From assembly GCA_009809945.1 (NCBI GenBank), contig WTPW01000705.1, positions 214,290-278,289 of the forward strand: a stretch of 64,000 nucleotides of DNA, given 5' to 3'. This document shows positions 21,622 through 33,088 of the stretch, in pieces. Position 1 is the stretch's first letter, and the number at the start of each line of letters is the position of its first letter. The position numbers were made by a program, and so were the translations under genes. The notes under the pieces were generated by a model, which was not told the origin of the DNA, did not search any database, and saw nothing but the letters and a program-made list of their open reading frames with translations. This DNA comes from Gigaspora margarita. Its lineage: Eukaryota; Glomeromycota; Glomeromycetes; Diversisporales; Gigasporaceae.

Positions 21622-23256
21622 TAGGGTTCCAAAGTTCAGTTCAGTTCAATAGAGGTTCAGGTTCAGGTTCAATGAACCTGAACCTGAACCTGAACCTGCT
21701 CTAAAAGTTCAATACTGAACTGAACCTGAACTTAAAATTATTGAACATGAACCTGAACCTGAACTTAAAAAAAGTTCAGTTCAGGTTCAGTTCAAGGTTC
21801 ATAAACATGTTCAGGTTCATAATATATGCACATGTTTACCTAAATCACAGTTAGAATCAATTAGTAAAATTCAGAGAATTATGGTATTTTGTATAATTTT
21901 ATTAATAAAATTATTAAAAATATTGTTCTACATGAAATTTTACTAATTGATCATAACTTCTTGCACTAAGCAAACTTGTTCAGCACCAAAAACTATATCC
22001 AATCAGCATATTTTTTTTAAAATATGAAGAAAAGATGCTTAATTTTGAAAATTTTCATCAAAAATTCAAAATTAAACATCTTTGACGTAAATTTTAAGGA
22101 AAATAAAATAAAATAGGCTGATATGATGTATTTTTTGGTGCTAAACAAGTTTACTTAGAGCAAGAAGTTATNNNNNNNNNNNATAGAAATTTGTATAATT
22201 TTATTAATAAAATTATACAAATTTCTATGATACTCTAAATTTTACTAATTGATCATAACTTCTTGCTCTAAGTAAACTTGTTTAGCACCAAAAAATACAT
22301 TATATCAGTCTATTTTATTTTATTTTCCTTAAAATTTACGTCAAAGATGTTTAATTTTGAATTTTTGATAAAAATTTCCAAAATTAAGCATCTTTTCTTA
22401 AAATTTTAAGCAAAGTAAAATATAATATACCGATTTGATGTAGTTTTTGGTGCTGAACAAGTTTACTTAGTGCAAGAAATTAGGATCAATTAGTAAAATT
22501 TAGAGAATCATAGAAATTTGTATAATTATATTAATAAAATTATACAAATTTCTATGATTCTCTAATTTTTACTAATTGTTTCTACCTTCTTGCACTAAGT
22601 AAACTTGTTTAGCACTAAAAAATATATCATATCAGTATATTTTCTTAAAATTTGAAGAAAAGATGCTTAATTTTGAAATTTTGATGAAAATTTCTAAAAT
22701 TAAGCATTCTTTCTTCAAATTTTAAGAAAAGTAAAGTAAAATATGCTATTTTGATATATTTTTTGGTGCTGAACAAGTTTACTTAGCGCAAGAAGTTATG
22801 ATCAATTAGTAAAATTTCATGCAAAATACAATTTTTAATAATTTCATTAATAAAATTATACAAAATGCTATGATTCTCTAAATTTTACTAACTGATTTAT
22901 GCTTTTCATTCTAAGTAAACTTGTTCAGTATCAAAAAATACATATATTTTTATTCAGACTCAAACTAGTTTGCAAAATTTGACTAGCTCGACCAAACTTA
23001 TGATTGAGTTTGAGTTTAATATAAAGTTTTAAATAATAAAATTTAGAGTTTGAGTCTGGTCTTGACCAGACCAAACCCGAACCCAAACCTAGAATCACTA
23101 ATTTATATGAACACTAGACTGAACCTGAACATGTTCATGAACTTATGAACTGAACCTGAACTGAACCTGAACCTGCTCTAAAAGTTCAATACTGAATCTG
23201 AACCTGAACCTGAACTTGACCTAAGTTTAGTTCAGTTCAGGTTTATAGGAACACTA
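21622..23256. mobile_element. hAT-like element filled with GAACCT arrays, 8-bp TSD
   Basis: ATTTATAT flanks the unit exactly (21614-21621, 23257-23264). The ends are TAGGGTTCCAAAGTTCAG and (reverse complement) TAGTGTTCCTATAAACCTGA. Immediately inside are degenerate arrays of AGGTTC/GAACCT (21634-21830, 23115-23245), sharing the block CTGCTCTAAAAGTTCAATAC in both. The centre (21840-22930) is a run of palindromes of the string AATTAGTAAAATTTAGAGAA with TTTGTATAATTTTATTAATA at their joints. An 11-N gap is at 22172-22182. A CAAACTC-type array lies at 22960-23090. No transposase. The 8-bp TSD and CAGTGTT-like ends suggest hAT. Confidence 0.8.
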
Positions 23257-23292
23257 ATTTATATCATATAGTATTTAATTAAAATATTATAA

Positions 23293-23438
23293 GAGGACAA
23301 AAATTAGATGATTTTTTAGAGAGGGAGGGGGTAAAAAAAGTTGAAATTATATATAGGAACCTGACCAAATTTATATTAAGGAGGGGAAAAGAGAGTAGGC
23401 CTCTAATAAAAAATATCAGGTGATTAATGATACTGCTC
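23293..23438. mobile_element. Harbinger-type MITE (GGGGAGTG family), copy 2
   Basis: Reverse orientation relative to the copy at 6980. Internal landmarks TATATATAGGAACCTGACCA and GTAGGCCTCTAATAAAAAAT are kept; the ends are worn (GAGGACAAAAATTAGATG). TAA and TTA flank it at 23290-23292 and 23439-23441. Confidence 0.75.
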
Positions 23439-23639
23439 TTATCATATATCACGAAATATTTTAAGTAGCTATATATCGATATATAATACATAATCATTTT
23501 ATATCAGTTAAAATTAAACATTATACATTGATTAACTTGTTATAAATTGATATATATCTATAATCGATAAATATTGTAATAAAATATAAATCATTATACA
23601 TCTGCTAATCGATAGTTATCGTATTCATTATGGTGCAAA

Positions 23640-25230
23640 GCGCTACCCATCATATTTTGTTTTTTATTTTTTAAATTACAGTAGTAGTTTTGAAATGGTT
23701 TGAAATATTTCAGAACTGTGAAACCAAGCGATCTGTAACCTGGGTCATACCAAGCACACATTGGACTATATTTGCAAAATGTTTCAAAATTTTGTATGAT
23801 ATATCGATAAAATTTTGTATTACATGATCAGATTAGATCTTTTGTTTATAAATTAGATCTTCTACATTGATTTTTTTTGTTTCATTTTGGTTTTTTATTT
23901 TTGTTTTGTTTTTTTTTTGTTTTTGTTTTTTTTTTTTTTTTTTATTTTTTAATTTTTTTTTCATTTTATTTGGCATTTTACAAGAACACTAGTCCTTTGC
24001 AACAAAACTAACAACTTTTTAGCACTATGCAAGTATACTAATATGACTTTGCAAGCCAACTTAAATTTCTAACACTTTGCAAGAACTCTTCTAAATCTTC
24101 AAGAATGCTTCTTTAGAGAAATAATTTAGTTAAATACAAGTTTTTGCAAGTTTTTGCTTATTTATTTTCTTGTTTAATACTTTTTGTTTTTGTTTTTTGT
24201 TTTTTTTTTAAAATTTTTTTATTAATTTATTTTATTTTAGTACTTTGCGAAAACACGCTTCTTTAGAGAAATAATTTAGTTAGGGCAAGTATTCACAAGT
24301 ATTTGCAAATTAATCTAGCACTTCACAAAACACAACTAGGTTTCGACAATTTCTGAATTTGAACTCTTACTTCAGAAAAATAGAGATTTGGGGCTTTGCT
24401 TATTTTTTTTATTAAGTTTGCTTACATATTTTGTTTTTTAGTTATTATTTTTTTTTACTTATTTTTTTACTTTTATTTTATTTATTCCTAACTTTCTTTG
24501 GAACTTTGCAAAAAACAATCTGAATTTCTGGCACTTTACAAAAATACCAACTCTAACTTCTCCGCCACTTTGCAAGAACCTACTAAATTCTTTGACAGTT
24601 TCAAAAACTCTTACACTTTTAAGAAATAGTTTTTTTTTACTTCTCTACTATTTTTAGGAAGTAGTGAATATGAGCGAAGAGAAATAATAGCTAACTGAGG
24701 GTGAGAAAAATAAGTGTGTAGAGCTGGTATTATGCGATAAAGTGCAAAAGTAGTTTAAATTATTACTATTTTTGTTTTTGTTTTTTTTTTTGTTATTTTT
24801 ATTACTTCTCTACTATTTTTAGAACATAGTGAATATAAGCAAATATAAGCTAATATAAGTGAATATAAGTCTGTAGAGCTAGTAATATGCAATGAAGAGT
24901 GAAAGTAGTTTACAATATTACTATTTTTTCATTTTTGTTTTTTTTTGTTATTTTTTTACTTCTCTATTATTTTTAAAAAGTAGCGAATATAAGTGAATAT
25001 AATAGTTAAAACAAAGAAGAGAAATAATAGCTATTTGTGAGGTGAGAAAATAAGTATATAGAGCTAGTATTATGTGACAAAGTGTGAAAGTAGTTTAAAA
25101 TATTACTATTTTTTCATTTTCATTTTTTTTTTGATTTCAGTTTTATTTTTTTTTGTTGTAAAGAATGTATAATAATATATAATAAATAAAATATATTTAA
25201 TTTAAAATATAATGTGAAAACCTGTAAAAC
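23640..25230. repeat. Satellite-like T-rich region, degenerate relative of 26940-28845
   Basis: It starts with sequence shared with 26690-26830 (AAACCAAGCGATCTGTAACC, then CAGATTAGATCTTTTGTTTA). Worn copies of the GGCACTTTGCAAGAA monomer follow at 23970, 24240 and 24500. At 24630-25100 a ~160-bp unit (CTTCTCTACTATTTTTAG ... AGTGCAAAAGTAGTTTAAA) is repeated three times. The same terminal unit follows the main satellite at 28810-28940. No genes. Confidence 0.7.
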
Positions 25231-26348
25231 GTTTAAAGTATAATAGTATTGTTGAATTATTATTATTAATTATTATTCATGATTTTAATCTAATTACTAT
25301 CAATTATTACTGATTATTATCGATTACTAACTTTATCGATAGTCCTCGTCAGGGGGGATTTAATCGATTACTAGCCAATAACTAATAAAAATCGATAGTA
25401 ATCCCCATACAAATTTTGGTGATGTAATAATTATAAATTTTATTAAAAAAAATGTGCACAACATTAACAAAACCCAAAACCAAGAATATCATTACATTGA
25501 CAATAATATCAATAATGGTAATTTCACTAATACTTGTTGCTAATTTCATGTTACAATGCATACAACGAATATCAACAATACCCATAAACCAACAAATATC
25601 ATTACATCAATGATAATATTAATAACAGCAACTTCACCAAAACTTGGCACTGATTCCATATTACAAAAACCTAAAAACCTAAACAAGCTAATAAAGTAAA
25701 AGAATATTAGCAAATATGGGAATATAACAAAAAAAGAAAAAAACAAAGTAACTACTTACCAAAAGCCATGTTCTAGCAATTCTCAGATCCAATGAAGCAA
25801 GACAAAACAAGCTCTATATAAAAAAAAATACCTAAAAAATGAAAAAAGATTAGTAAAGAACTAAAAATATCAAAACCAAATTTACAGAAAAAAAACACAC
25901 ATGATCACTTATAAGAATACTAGAAAAGAATGCAAAGTTATTTTACAAAAATGCTAGAGAAACATATAAGATCACATTTACAAGAATGCTAGAAAAATCT
26001 TACAAAAATATTAGAAGGCATGCAAGACCACTATATAGGAACATTCTGCAAGACCATCCACAAGTCACCAGCAATACAATATAAATATACAAAATTAATA
26101 GCAGTACCAAACCACCAGTAATGACAATGACACCAATATCAAAACCAACAATAACAAGTAGATCTCCACATGGACCAGATAGAGCTAGGAGTACTAATAC
26201 TCTAGCTCTACCTATCTATGTAAGGGCTCACCTTTCAAGCTCTTACTCTTGCCCAAGGGCTTAAAATATGATATTCTACCCAGGCCCATAGAGCCCATGG
26301 GTACTTATGGGTACCTACATTAGCAAATTTATAATAGTATAATATTAC
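25231..26348. repeat. Mixed short tandem repeats and a GCCCATGG-rich block
   Basis: 25240-25400 holds variants of AATCGATTACTA. 25449-25660 is two ~104-bp units (ATCATTACATTGACAATAAT / ATCATTACATCAATGATAAT). 25900-26060 repeats TTACAAGAATGCTAGAAAA imperfectly. 26190-26330 (GCCCAAGGGCTTAAAATATG, CATGGGTACTTATGGGTACC) matches 31750-31910 in the same orientation. No gene was recognised; the frames at 25382-25746 lie within the tandem units. Confidence 0.55.
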
Positions 26349-26356
26349 GTAAGATC

Positions 26357-26534
26357 AGGACCCCAAAATATACATAGATAGGTCAGGTATGAGTTTGCTT
26401 ATTTTTGAGGTTTTTATGCAGATCTTTTCTATTTATAGTAATTTTTTTGCTTATTTTTAAAGTTTTTCTGCAGTCTTTCCTTTTTTAGTCACCCTATAAT
26501 TAACCTGACCTATCTATTTATATTTCGGGGTCCT
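26357..26534. mobile_element. AGGACCCC MITE, copy A
   Basis: 178 bp with ends AGGACCCCAAAATATACATA and (reverse complement) AGGACCCCGAAATATAAATA, both going on to GATAGGTCAGGT. The 8-mer GTAAGATC flanks it perfectly at 26349-26356 and 26535-26542. The interior is two T-rich halves with TTTGCTTATTTTT and TGCAGATCTTTTC repeated. Non-coding. Confidence 0.92.
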
Positions 26535-26939
26535 GTAAGATCTTACAAACTGTAATATAAACAAAATATTATGTAATATATTTCAAAATATTTTGAAATA
26601 TCAAAATTTCAAAATATTACGAAAGTAATTTCGAAATATTTCGAAATATGTTATGAAATATTTTGAACCCTTTCAAAATATTTTAGGACTAAGAAACCAA
26701 ACTGGATCAGTAGATCTGTAGTCTGGATCGCACATTAGACTAATTTTTCGAAATTGTTCGAAATAGTTTGATAATATTCAAATTCTGTACTATAAGTTCA
26801 GATTAGATCTTTTGTTTATAATTAGATCTTCTATTTTTTTTTTACTTTTTGTTTTTATTTGTCTTTTTTGTTTTTGTTTGTTTTTTTGCATTTTTTTTTT
26901 ATTTATTATTTTAAATTTTTTTTATTTTATTTTTATTTT

Positions 26940-28845
26940 GGCACTTTACAAGAAAAACAACCAACTTTTCAAAACCTTGCGCATGCCAACTATGACTTCT
27001 GACACTTTCAAGAACACATCTCCAGCAATTTCTAAATTTTCAAGAACACTTTTTTAGAAAAATGGGCACAAGTTTTTGCAAGTTTTTGCAAGTTCTTGCA
27101 AGGTTTCGCATTATTTATTTTTTCGTTTCATGTTTTTTGTTTTTGTTTTTTAGTTTATTTATAACATTTTTTTTATTAATTTATTTTATTTCGGTACTTT
27201 GTAAGAAAAACAAACAACTTTTCAAAACCTTGCACATGCCAACTACGACATTCGACATTTTCAGGAACACATACTAGCAATTTTTAAATTTTCAAAAATG
27301 CTTCTTTAGAGAAATAGGTGCAAGTTTTTGCAAGTTTTTACAAGTTTTTGCAAGATTTTGCAAGTTCTTGCAAGGTTTTAGTTCATTTATTTTTTCATTT
27401 TGTGTTTTTTGTTTTTGTTTTTTTGGTTTATTTTTAAAATTTTTTTATTAATTTATTTTATTTCGGCACTTTGCAAGAAAAACAAACTTTTTGAAACATT
27501 GTACATACCAACTACGACTTCTGACACTTTCAAGAACACATTTTCAGCAATTTTTAAATTTTCAAAAACACTTTTTTAGAAAAAAGGTGCATGTTTTTGC
27601 AAGTTTTTGCAAGTTTTTGCAAGTTCTTGCAAGGTTTTGCTTTATTTATTTTTTCATTTCGTGGTTTTTGTTTTTGTTTTTTTAGTTTATTTATAACATT
27701 TTTTTTATTAATTTATTTTTTTTGGCACTTTGTAAGAAAAACAAACAACTTTTTGAAACCTTGTACATGCCAACTACGACATTCGACACTTTCAAGAACA
27801 CATACCAGCAATTTTTAAAGTTCCAAGAATGCTTTTTTAGAGAAATGGGCACAAGTTTTTGCAAGTTTTTACAAGTTTTTGCAAGTTCTTGCAAGATTTC
27901 AGTTCATTTATTTTTTTATTTTGTGTTTTTTGTTTTTGTTTTTTTGGTTTATTTTTAAAATTTTTTATTAATTTATTTTATTTTAGCACTTTGCGAGAAA
28001 AACAAAACTTTTTGAAACATTGCACATTCCAACTATGACTTCTAACACTTTCAAGAACACACCTCTAGCAATTTTTAAATTTTCAAGAATGCTTCTTTAG
28101 AGAAATAGGCACAAGTTTTTGCAAGTTTTTGCAAGTTTTTGCAAGTTCTTGCAAAGTTTTGCTTCATTTATTTTTTCATTTCATGTTTTTTGTTTTTGTT
28201 TTTTTGTTTATTTATAACATTTTTTTTATTAATTTATTTTATTTCGGTACTTTGCAAGAAAAACAAACAATTTTTGAAATCTTGCGCATGCCAACTATGA
28301 CATTCGACACTTTCAAGAACACATATCAGCAATTTCTAAATTTTCAAGAACACTTCTTTAGAGAAATAGGTGCAAGTTTTCGCAATTTTTTACAAGTTTT
28401 TGCAAGTTCTTGCAAGGTTTCAGTTCATTTATTTGTTCGCTTTATGTTTTTTGTTTTTGTTTTTTTGGTTTATTTTTAAAATTTTTTTATTAATTTATTT
28501 TATTTCAGTACTTTGCAAGAAAAGCAAAACTTTTTGAAATATTGCACATACCAACTATGACTTCTGACACTTTCAAGAACACACCTTCAGCAATTTTTAA
28601 ATTTTCAAGAATGCTTCTTTAGAGAAATGGGTAAGTTCTTGCAAGGTTTCGCTTTATTATTTTTTTTTGTTTTATGTTTTTGTTTTTGTTTTTTTGGTTT
28701 ATTTTTAAAATTTTTTTTTATTAATTTATTTTATTTTGGCACTTTGCGAGAAAAACAACAACTTTTTGAAACCTTGTGTATGCTAACTACGACTTTTGAC
28801 ACTTTCAAAAATGATAAAAAACAAAGAAGTGAAGATAATAGCTAA
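26940..28845 (+). repeat. Satellite: ~260-bp monomers alternating as dimers
   Basis: Monomers starting at GGCACTTTGCAAGAAAAACA-like sequence begin at 26940, 27193, 27465, 27724, 27985, 28246, 28507 and 28738. Type A has GACATTCGACACTTTCAAGA, and type B has GACTTCTGACACTTTCAAGA; they alternate strictly from 27193 on, giving a ~520-bp higher-order unit. Each monomer has a sub-array of GCAAGTTTTT (11-bp steps) and a T-rich stretch of about 90 bp. All frames of 60-116 codons here are products of the repeat (FxFFSLFITFFL-type peptides) and are not genes. Confidence 0.92.
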
Positions 28846-29024
28846 CTGTGGAGTGAGCGAAAATAAGTGTATAGAGCTAGTTTTTTGTATATAGTAATAG
28901 AATTAGATGCGACGAAGTGCGAAAGTAGTTTAAAATATTTGTAATAATGTAAAAATAATATGTAATATATAATAAAGTATATAATATTAATAAAAATGTA
29001 TATTTAATAAAGGGTGTTATTTTA

Positions 29025-29229
29025 TGGAGACATGTCTCCATGGAGACCCTTTATATGAATAGCCAATCAAAATTAAGCATGTGACTAGATAATATGTTGC
29101 TTATTATTGGCCAATTAAAATTTCCTACAAACTTTCTAACTTTTATAATACAAAAACACAAATGAAAATTTTCTAACCCTAAATATGATTGGCTGTTATA
29201 TGTAGGGTCGCCATGGAGACATGTCTCCA
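29025..29229. mobile_element. MITE with GGAGACATGTCTCC ends
   Basis: The inverted ends TGGAGACATGTCTCCATGGA and TGGAGACATGTCTCCATGGC both continue to GACCCT (about 26 bp, one mismatch). The end itself contains the self-palindrome GGAGACATGTCTCC. A worn relative of one end is at 30637-30668 (GGTTGCCATGGTGACATGTC). No clear TSD. No ORF beyond a 61-codon frame. Confidence 0.75.
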
Positions 29230-29440
29230 CATACAATTTTCTTTTAATAAATGTAAAATATAATGTATAATAATAATAAATAAATAAAATTTTAATTAAA
29301 TTGCGATACTGTGCGAAAATCTGTAAAAAAGCGTGATTATGTGAATATGTATATCGTTAATTTATTTTTTAAAAATTTTGAAAATTCAGAAAACAATGCA
29401 AAACAATGCGAAATCATTACATAATATGCAAACTATTACC
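29230..29440 (+). repeat. ~210-bp direct repeat, left copy (partner 30660-30880)
   Basis: Shared with 30660-30880: TTTAATAAATGTAAAATATA, AATTGCGATACTGTGCGAAA, and GATTATGTGAATATGTATAT. The two copies bracket the purine-rich tract 29590-30480. They could be a local duplication or element ends. Confidence 0.65.
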
Positions 29441-29589
29441 TCCTGCGACCCCTTTTTTTTTGTNGTTGGCTCTTTTTTATTTTTTTCTAAGTTTAATTTA
29501 ATTTTTTTTTTATTTAATTTTTTTATATTTTTTTTTTTTAAGTTTTTTTTAATTTAATTTTTTTCTTTTTTAAAATTAATTCATTTTTT

Positions 29590-30480
29590 TTAGTTGAATA
29601 CATATGAAGAAACAGAACGAAAATGAGTTTAATTTAATTTTTTTTTTACTTTTTTTAAGTTTTTTTTAATTTAATAATTTTTTTCTTTTTTAAAATTAAT
29701 TTATTTTTTTTAGTCGAATATATATGAAGAAATAGAACGAAAACGAAAAGAAAAACGGGAAGAAAACGGAAAGAAAAATAGGATGAAAACGGAAAGAAAA
29801 ACATGACAAAAAATGGAAAGAAACACGGGACAAAGAAGGATGAAAATGAGATGAAAATGATGACGATCGAACTGAAAAATGACAAGAAAGATCAAAAAGA
29901 ATTTACAGGAAGAACCTGATGAAAATTGAAGAGACAAAGGAATGAACCCACCACAAACCGACAAAATTACCCACCAAAAAATGATAAAGAATTACCGAAG
30001 AACGTACTGGAAGAATCTACCGAAAACTACAAAGGACCACTGAAAACTCTACCGGAAAAACACTGAAAAATTGACGAGACAAAGAACCTACTAAACGAAC
30101 CTACTGAAAAATAACAAAATTACCCACCAAAAAAACGACGAAGAAAAACGACGAAGAACTAATAAAGAACTTACCGGAAGAACTACTGAAATTGACAAAG
30201 AGGCAAAAAATGATCCCACTGCAAAATGACCAAATCACCCACCAAAAATGATGAGAAAAAATGATGAAAGAGCCTACAGAACCCACTGAAAACGACGAAG
30301 AACCACTGAAGAACTTATCAGAAGAACCCACCGAAAATTGACAAGAACCCACTGAAAGACTACAAACCTCCAGAAAGAACTACTAAAAAAGAGGCTCCAA
30401 CGACAGCTCTAGCGATGACTCCAACAATGACTCCAACAACGACTCTAGCGATGACTCCAGTGACGACTCCAGCAACGACA
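29590..30480 (+). repeat. Purine-rich quasi-repetitive tract
   Basis: Two near-copies of GAATATATATGAAGAAATAG-like sequence (29594, 29715) lead into GAAAAGAAAAACGGGAAGAA repeats. Looser phrases follow, such as CCACTGAAGAACTTA-C-GGAAGAACC-ACCGAAAATTGAC, which recur four or five times up to 30380. It ends in GACTCCAACAATGACTCCAA-type 12-15-bp repeats (30395-30480). The plus strand is mostly A, G and C. No frame stays open through it, so a coding origin is unsupported. Confidence 0.6.
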
Positions 30481-31095
30481 AGATATAAACAACTAAAAGA
30501 AAAAAAATAATTGCGTTAAAAAAATTTAAAAAAAAAAATAAAATAAAAAAAATTGCGTTTTAAAATTTTTAAAAAAAAAGATCATTTATATAATCGACAA
30601 TCTTAAAACTGATTAGCCGATCATATAATCATATGTAGGGGTTGCCATGGTGACATGTCGCCAATGACATTTTTCCTTTAATAAATATAAAATATAATAT
30701 ATAATAATAATAAATAAAAAATATAAAATTTTATATTAAATTGCGAAACTGTGCGAAATATTGTGAAAATCTATACAAAGCATGATTATGTGAATATGTA
30801 TATCATTTATTTATTTTTAAAAAATTTTGAAAATTTGCAAAAATTTGCAAAATATTGCGAAACAATATGAAAATATCAAAATATTATCCCCTGCATGCAT
30901 TAGTTTATTGATCTGCATGAGTATGCGACCCTGTAGAGGATTTGGTCTATTTTGCAATATTGTGCAATATATTTTGAAATATTTCAAAATAAATACCATA
31001 ATATTACCATAATATAACATAATATATTACGTAATAAATCGTATCAAACATAAGATTTTTGTTATATTACAGGCTGTAATATCTTACATAAGATT

Positions 31096-31460
31096 ATATA
31101 AATATAATTCGCTGATGATATTTTAAAGACTAAGAAAAAAATTCTTTGCAAAATTTTAGTATAAACTAAGCTCTAACCCATCTTAGGCCTTTACCCTAAC
31201 CCTAATATTAATTAAATTTTAATTTTTGTTTTTATTAGAAATTGTTTAATTTGTAAGTTATACAAATAACTGTATTTAAACACACTATGTACAAATAGTA
31301 ATTTTTATTTTTTTATTATTATTATATTTTAGATCATCCCTAATCCTAACCTGTTTAACCCAGAGTTATAACAATTTCTAACCTTAATTTGTTGAGTTTG
31401 GTGATTTATATAGGTCACCTGATCTGGATTAGAACACTAATGCAATGTATTAATAGGTTA
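31096..31460. repeat. Relic of the ACCAGTGGT MITE interior
   Basis: GCAAAATTTTAGTATAAACT at 31148-31167, followed by a telomere-like CCTTTACCCTAACCCTAATA, matches the interior of 2019-2329. Ends were not recognised. The rest is plain AT-rich sequence. Confidence 0.5.
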
Positions 31461-31468
31461 TCCTAGAG

Positions 31469-31747
31469 CAGTGTTGTACATTTTACTGTCCTAACCTTTT
31501 TTTGGCATGTCCTAATATCCCAACATCCCAGTGTCCCAAGTGCTCCAACTATGTTCCAAATCTTAATAATTAATAAATTAATTTAAAAAAATATATGATT
31601 ATATATTTTTCTAAATACTAAATACATTTTTAAAAAAATTAAATTAGATTATCTTAATAAAATTTTAAGTAATTTCAATTTAAAATTTGTTCCAAAATGT
31701 TCCAAAATGTTCCAACTCATGTCCCAACTATTCCTTGTACAATACTG
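31469..31747. mobile_element. hAT-like element filled with TTCCAA/TCCCAA repeats, 8-bp TSD
   Basis: TCCTAGAG flanks it perfectly (31461-31468, 31748-31755). Ends are CAGTGTTGTACATTTTAC and (reverse complement) CAGTATTGTACAAGGAATAG. The subterminal parts are short arrays: CCCAACATCCCAGTGTCCCA on the left and TTCCAAAATGTTCCAAAATG on the right. The AT-rich middle has no ORF. Confidence 0.88.
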
Positions 31748-31755
31748 TCCTAGAG

Positions 31756-32140
31756 TACATGGGCTGGGTAGCAGCAATACCCAAGCTCTACCCATGCAAT
31801 CTAGGGGATTATATTTTTAGCCCTGTCCTGCCCTTAGGCTTGTAATTTGTTGCCCAAGCCTGGCCCTCATGGTACTATCTATAGGGTACCTATGAGTAGC
31901 CCTAACTCATGCAAAAACATAACAACAAGATACTAGTGACTACAAGACATCAATGTCAACAAGTTACCAATAACAACAATAATACCAATAGCAAAAAATC
32001 ACAAGCTAAAAAAATTAGTAACAAGCAAAAAAAAAACAAAATGCTGTAATAAAAAAAACAATAATTATTAAATTTGATAATTATTATTTATATAAAGAGT
32101 ACAGGGATGAACTAATCTCTAATCTGGCATCAGTATGCTA
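31756..32140. repeat. Partner of the 26190 block, then A/C-rich tract
   Basis: 31756-31910 repeats the GCCCAAG and ATGGTAC...GGGTACCTATGAGTA block of 26190-26330. 31920-32040 is a strand-biased tract of ACAAGATACTAGTGACTACA-type short phrases. No gene. Confidence 0.5.
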
Positions 32141-32483
32141 GATGTAGAGATGGTAAAGTTCCTAGATTTAGAACCTAAAAACCTGGTTTTGAAACCTGGT
32201 TTTAAAAACCAGGTCCAATTTTGGGAACCTAGGTTCTTAGATTCGTAAAAGGTTCTTTAGGTTCATAGTAGGTTCTTAGGCTTTTAGATTCTTAGATTCT
32301 TAGGTTTTTATATAGGTTCTTAGGTCTTATATAGGTCTTTAGGTTTTTAGATTCTTAGATTCTTAAGTTCTTAGGTTCTTAGGTTCTTAAGCAGGTTTTT
32401 AGGTTTTTAGGTTCTTAGGTTCTTAGGATTTTAGATTCTTAAATTCAATTTCTAACACAATGAGTACAATTGTCAATATTATA

Positions 32484-32735
32484 TGGGGTGAAGTCAATAG
32501 AAAACAGGCAAATTGTTTTTATTAACTTTTTTTAAAAATTTGAATTAAAATATCTTAGCAATTATCAAATAAAATTTAATAAATTTTTTTTTTATTTTAA
32601 TTTTATAACTATATAGATTTAGAATAAAAAAAGTTTTATTAGATTGGGTTTAATAATTGTTAAGATATTTTGATCTAAAGTTTAAAAAACTTTTACTTAG
32701 AAAATGTTTGCCTGTTTTCTATTGACCTCCCCCCA
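32484..32735. mobile_element. TA-flanked MITE (TCAATAGAAA family), copy 1
   Basis: Ends TGGGGTGAAGTCAATAGAAA and (reverse complement) TGGGGGGAGGTCAATAGAAA, then ACAGGCAAA in both, flanked by TA (32482-32483, 32736-32737). The whole unit is an imperfect palindrome around GATTTAGAATAAAAA. A second copy is at 39808-40054. Confidence 0.82.
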
Positions 32736-32787
32736 TATATAAACTTGAAAAGACTCTATTTATATTATCTATATTTAGGAATAGTTA

Positions 32788-32940
32788 GGGGAGTGACAAA
32801 AATCAGGTGATTTTTTAGAAGGGGAGGGGGGTAAAAAATGTTAAAATTATATATAGGAACCTGATCAAATCTATATTAAAGAGGAGAGGAGGGGGGTAGG
32901 CCTCTAATAAAAAATAATCAGATGATTAATGACACAGCCC
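32788..32940. mobile_element. Harbinger-type MITE (GGGGAGTG family), copy 3
   Basis: Ends GGGGAGTGACAAAAATCAGG and (reverse complement) GGGCTGTGTCATTAATCATC, flanked by TTA at 32785-32787 and 32941-32943. Best preserved of the three copies. Non-coding. Confidence 0.88.
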
Positions 32941-33088
32941 TTAGGTTGGTTTAGGTTCAGTTTTTGGTTTAGAACCTTTAGGTTTCATTTCAAAAACCTA
33001 AGGACCTAGTTTTTAATAAGTTTCAAAACCTGGTTCTGGAACCAGATTTGGAACCAGGTTTTGAAACTTTTTAAAAACCAGGTTCTTA

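Larger units (their letters stand above)
26336..31095. mobile_element. Possible 4.7-kb composite element with long inverted ends
   Basis: If the 178-bp MITE copy A is removed, the left end reads ACGTAAGATCTTACAAACTG and the right end (reverse complement) TATGTAAGATATTACAGCCT, both continuing into GTAATATAA-CAAAA. About 40 bp align at roughly 80 percent. Next to both ends are AATATTTTGAAATATTTC arrays (26570-26700, 30950-31000). In between lie the satellite, a MITE, and a purine-rich tract. No TSD could be fixed and no transposase was seen, so this is a proposal. Confidence 0.4.

Noticed and set aside
24630..25100. CRISPR-like regular array
   Set aside because: Repeat units of ~160 bp are imperfect and contiguous without unique spacers, in eukaryotic-type DNA.
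26812..28845. Six or more plus-strand frames of 60-116 codons as possible membrane proteins
   Set aside because: They are the same Phe/Leu-rich peptide read from consecutive T-rich satellite monomers, in shifting frames and without start context.
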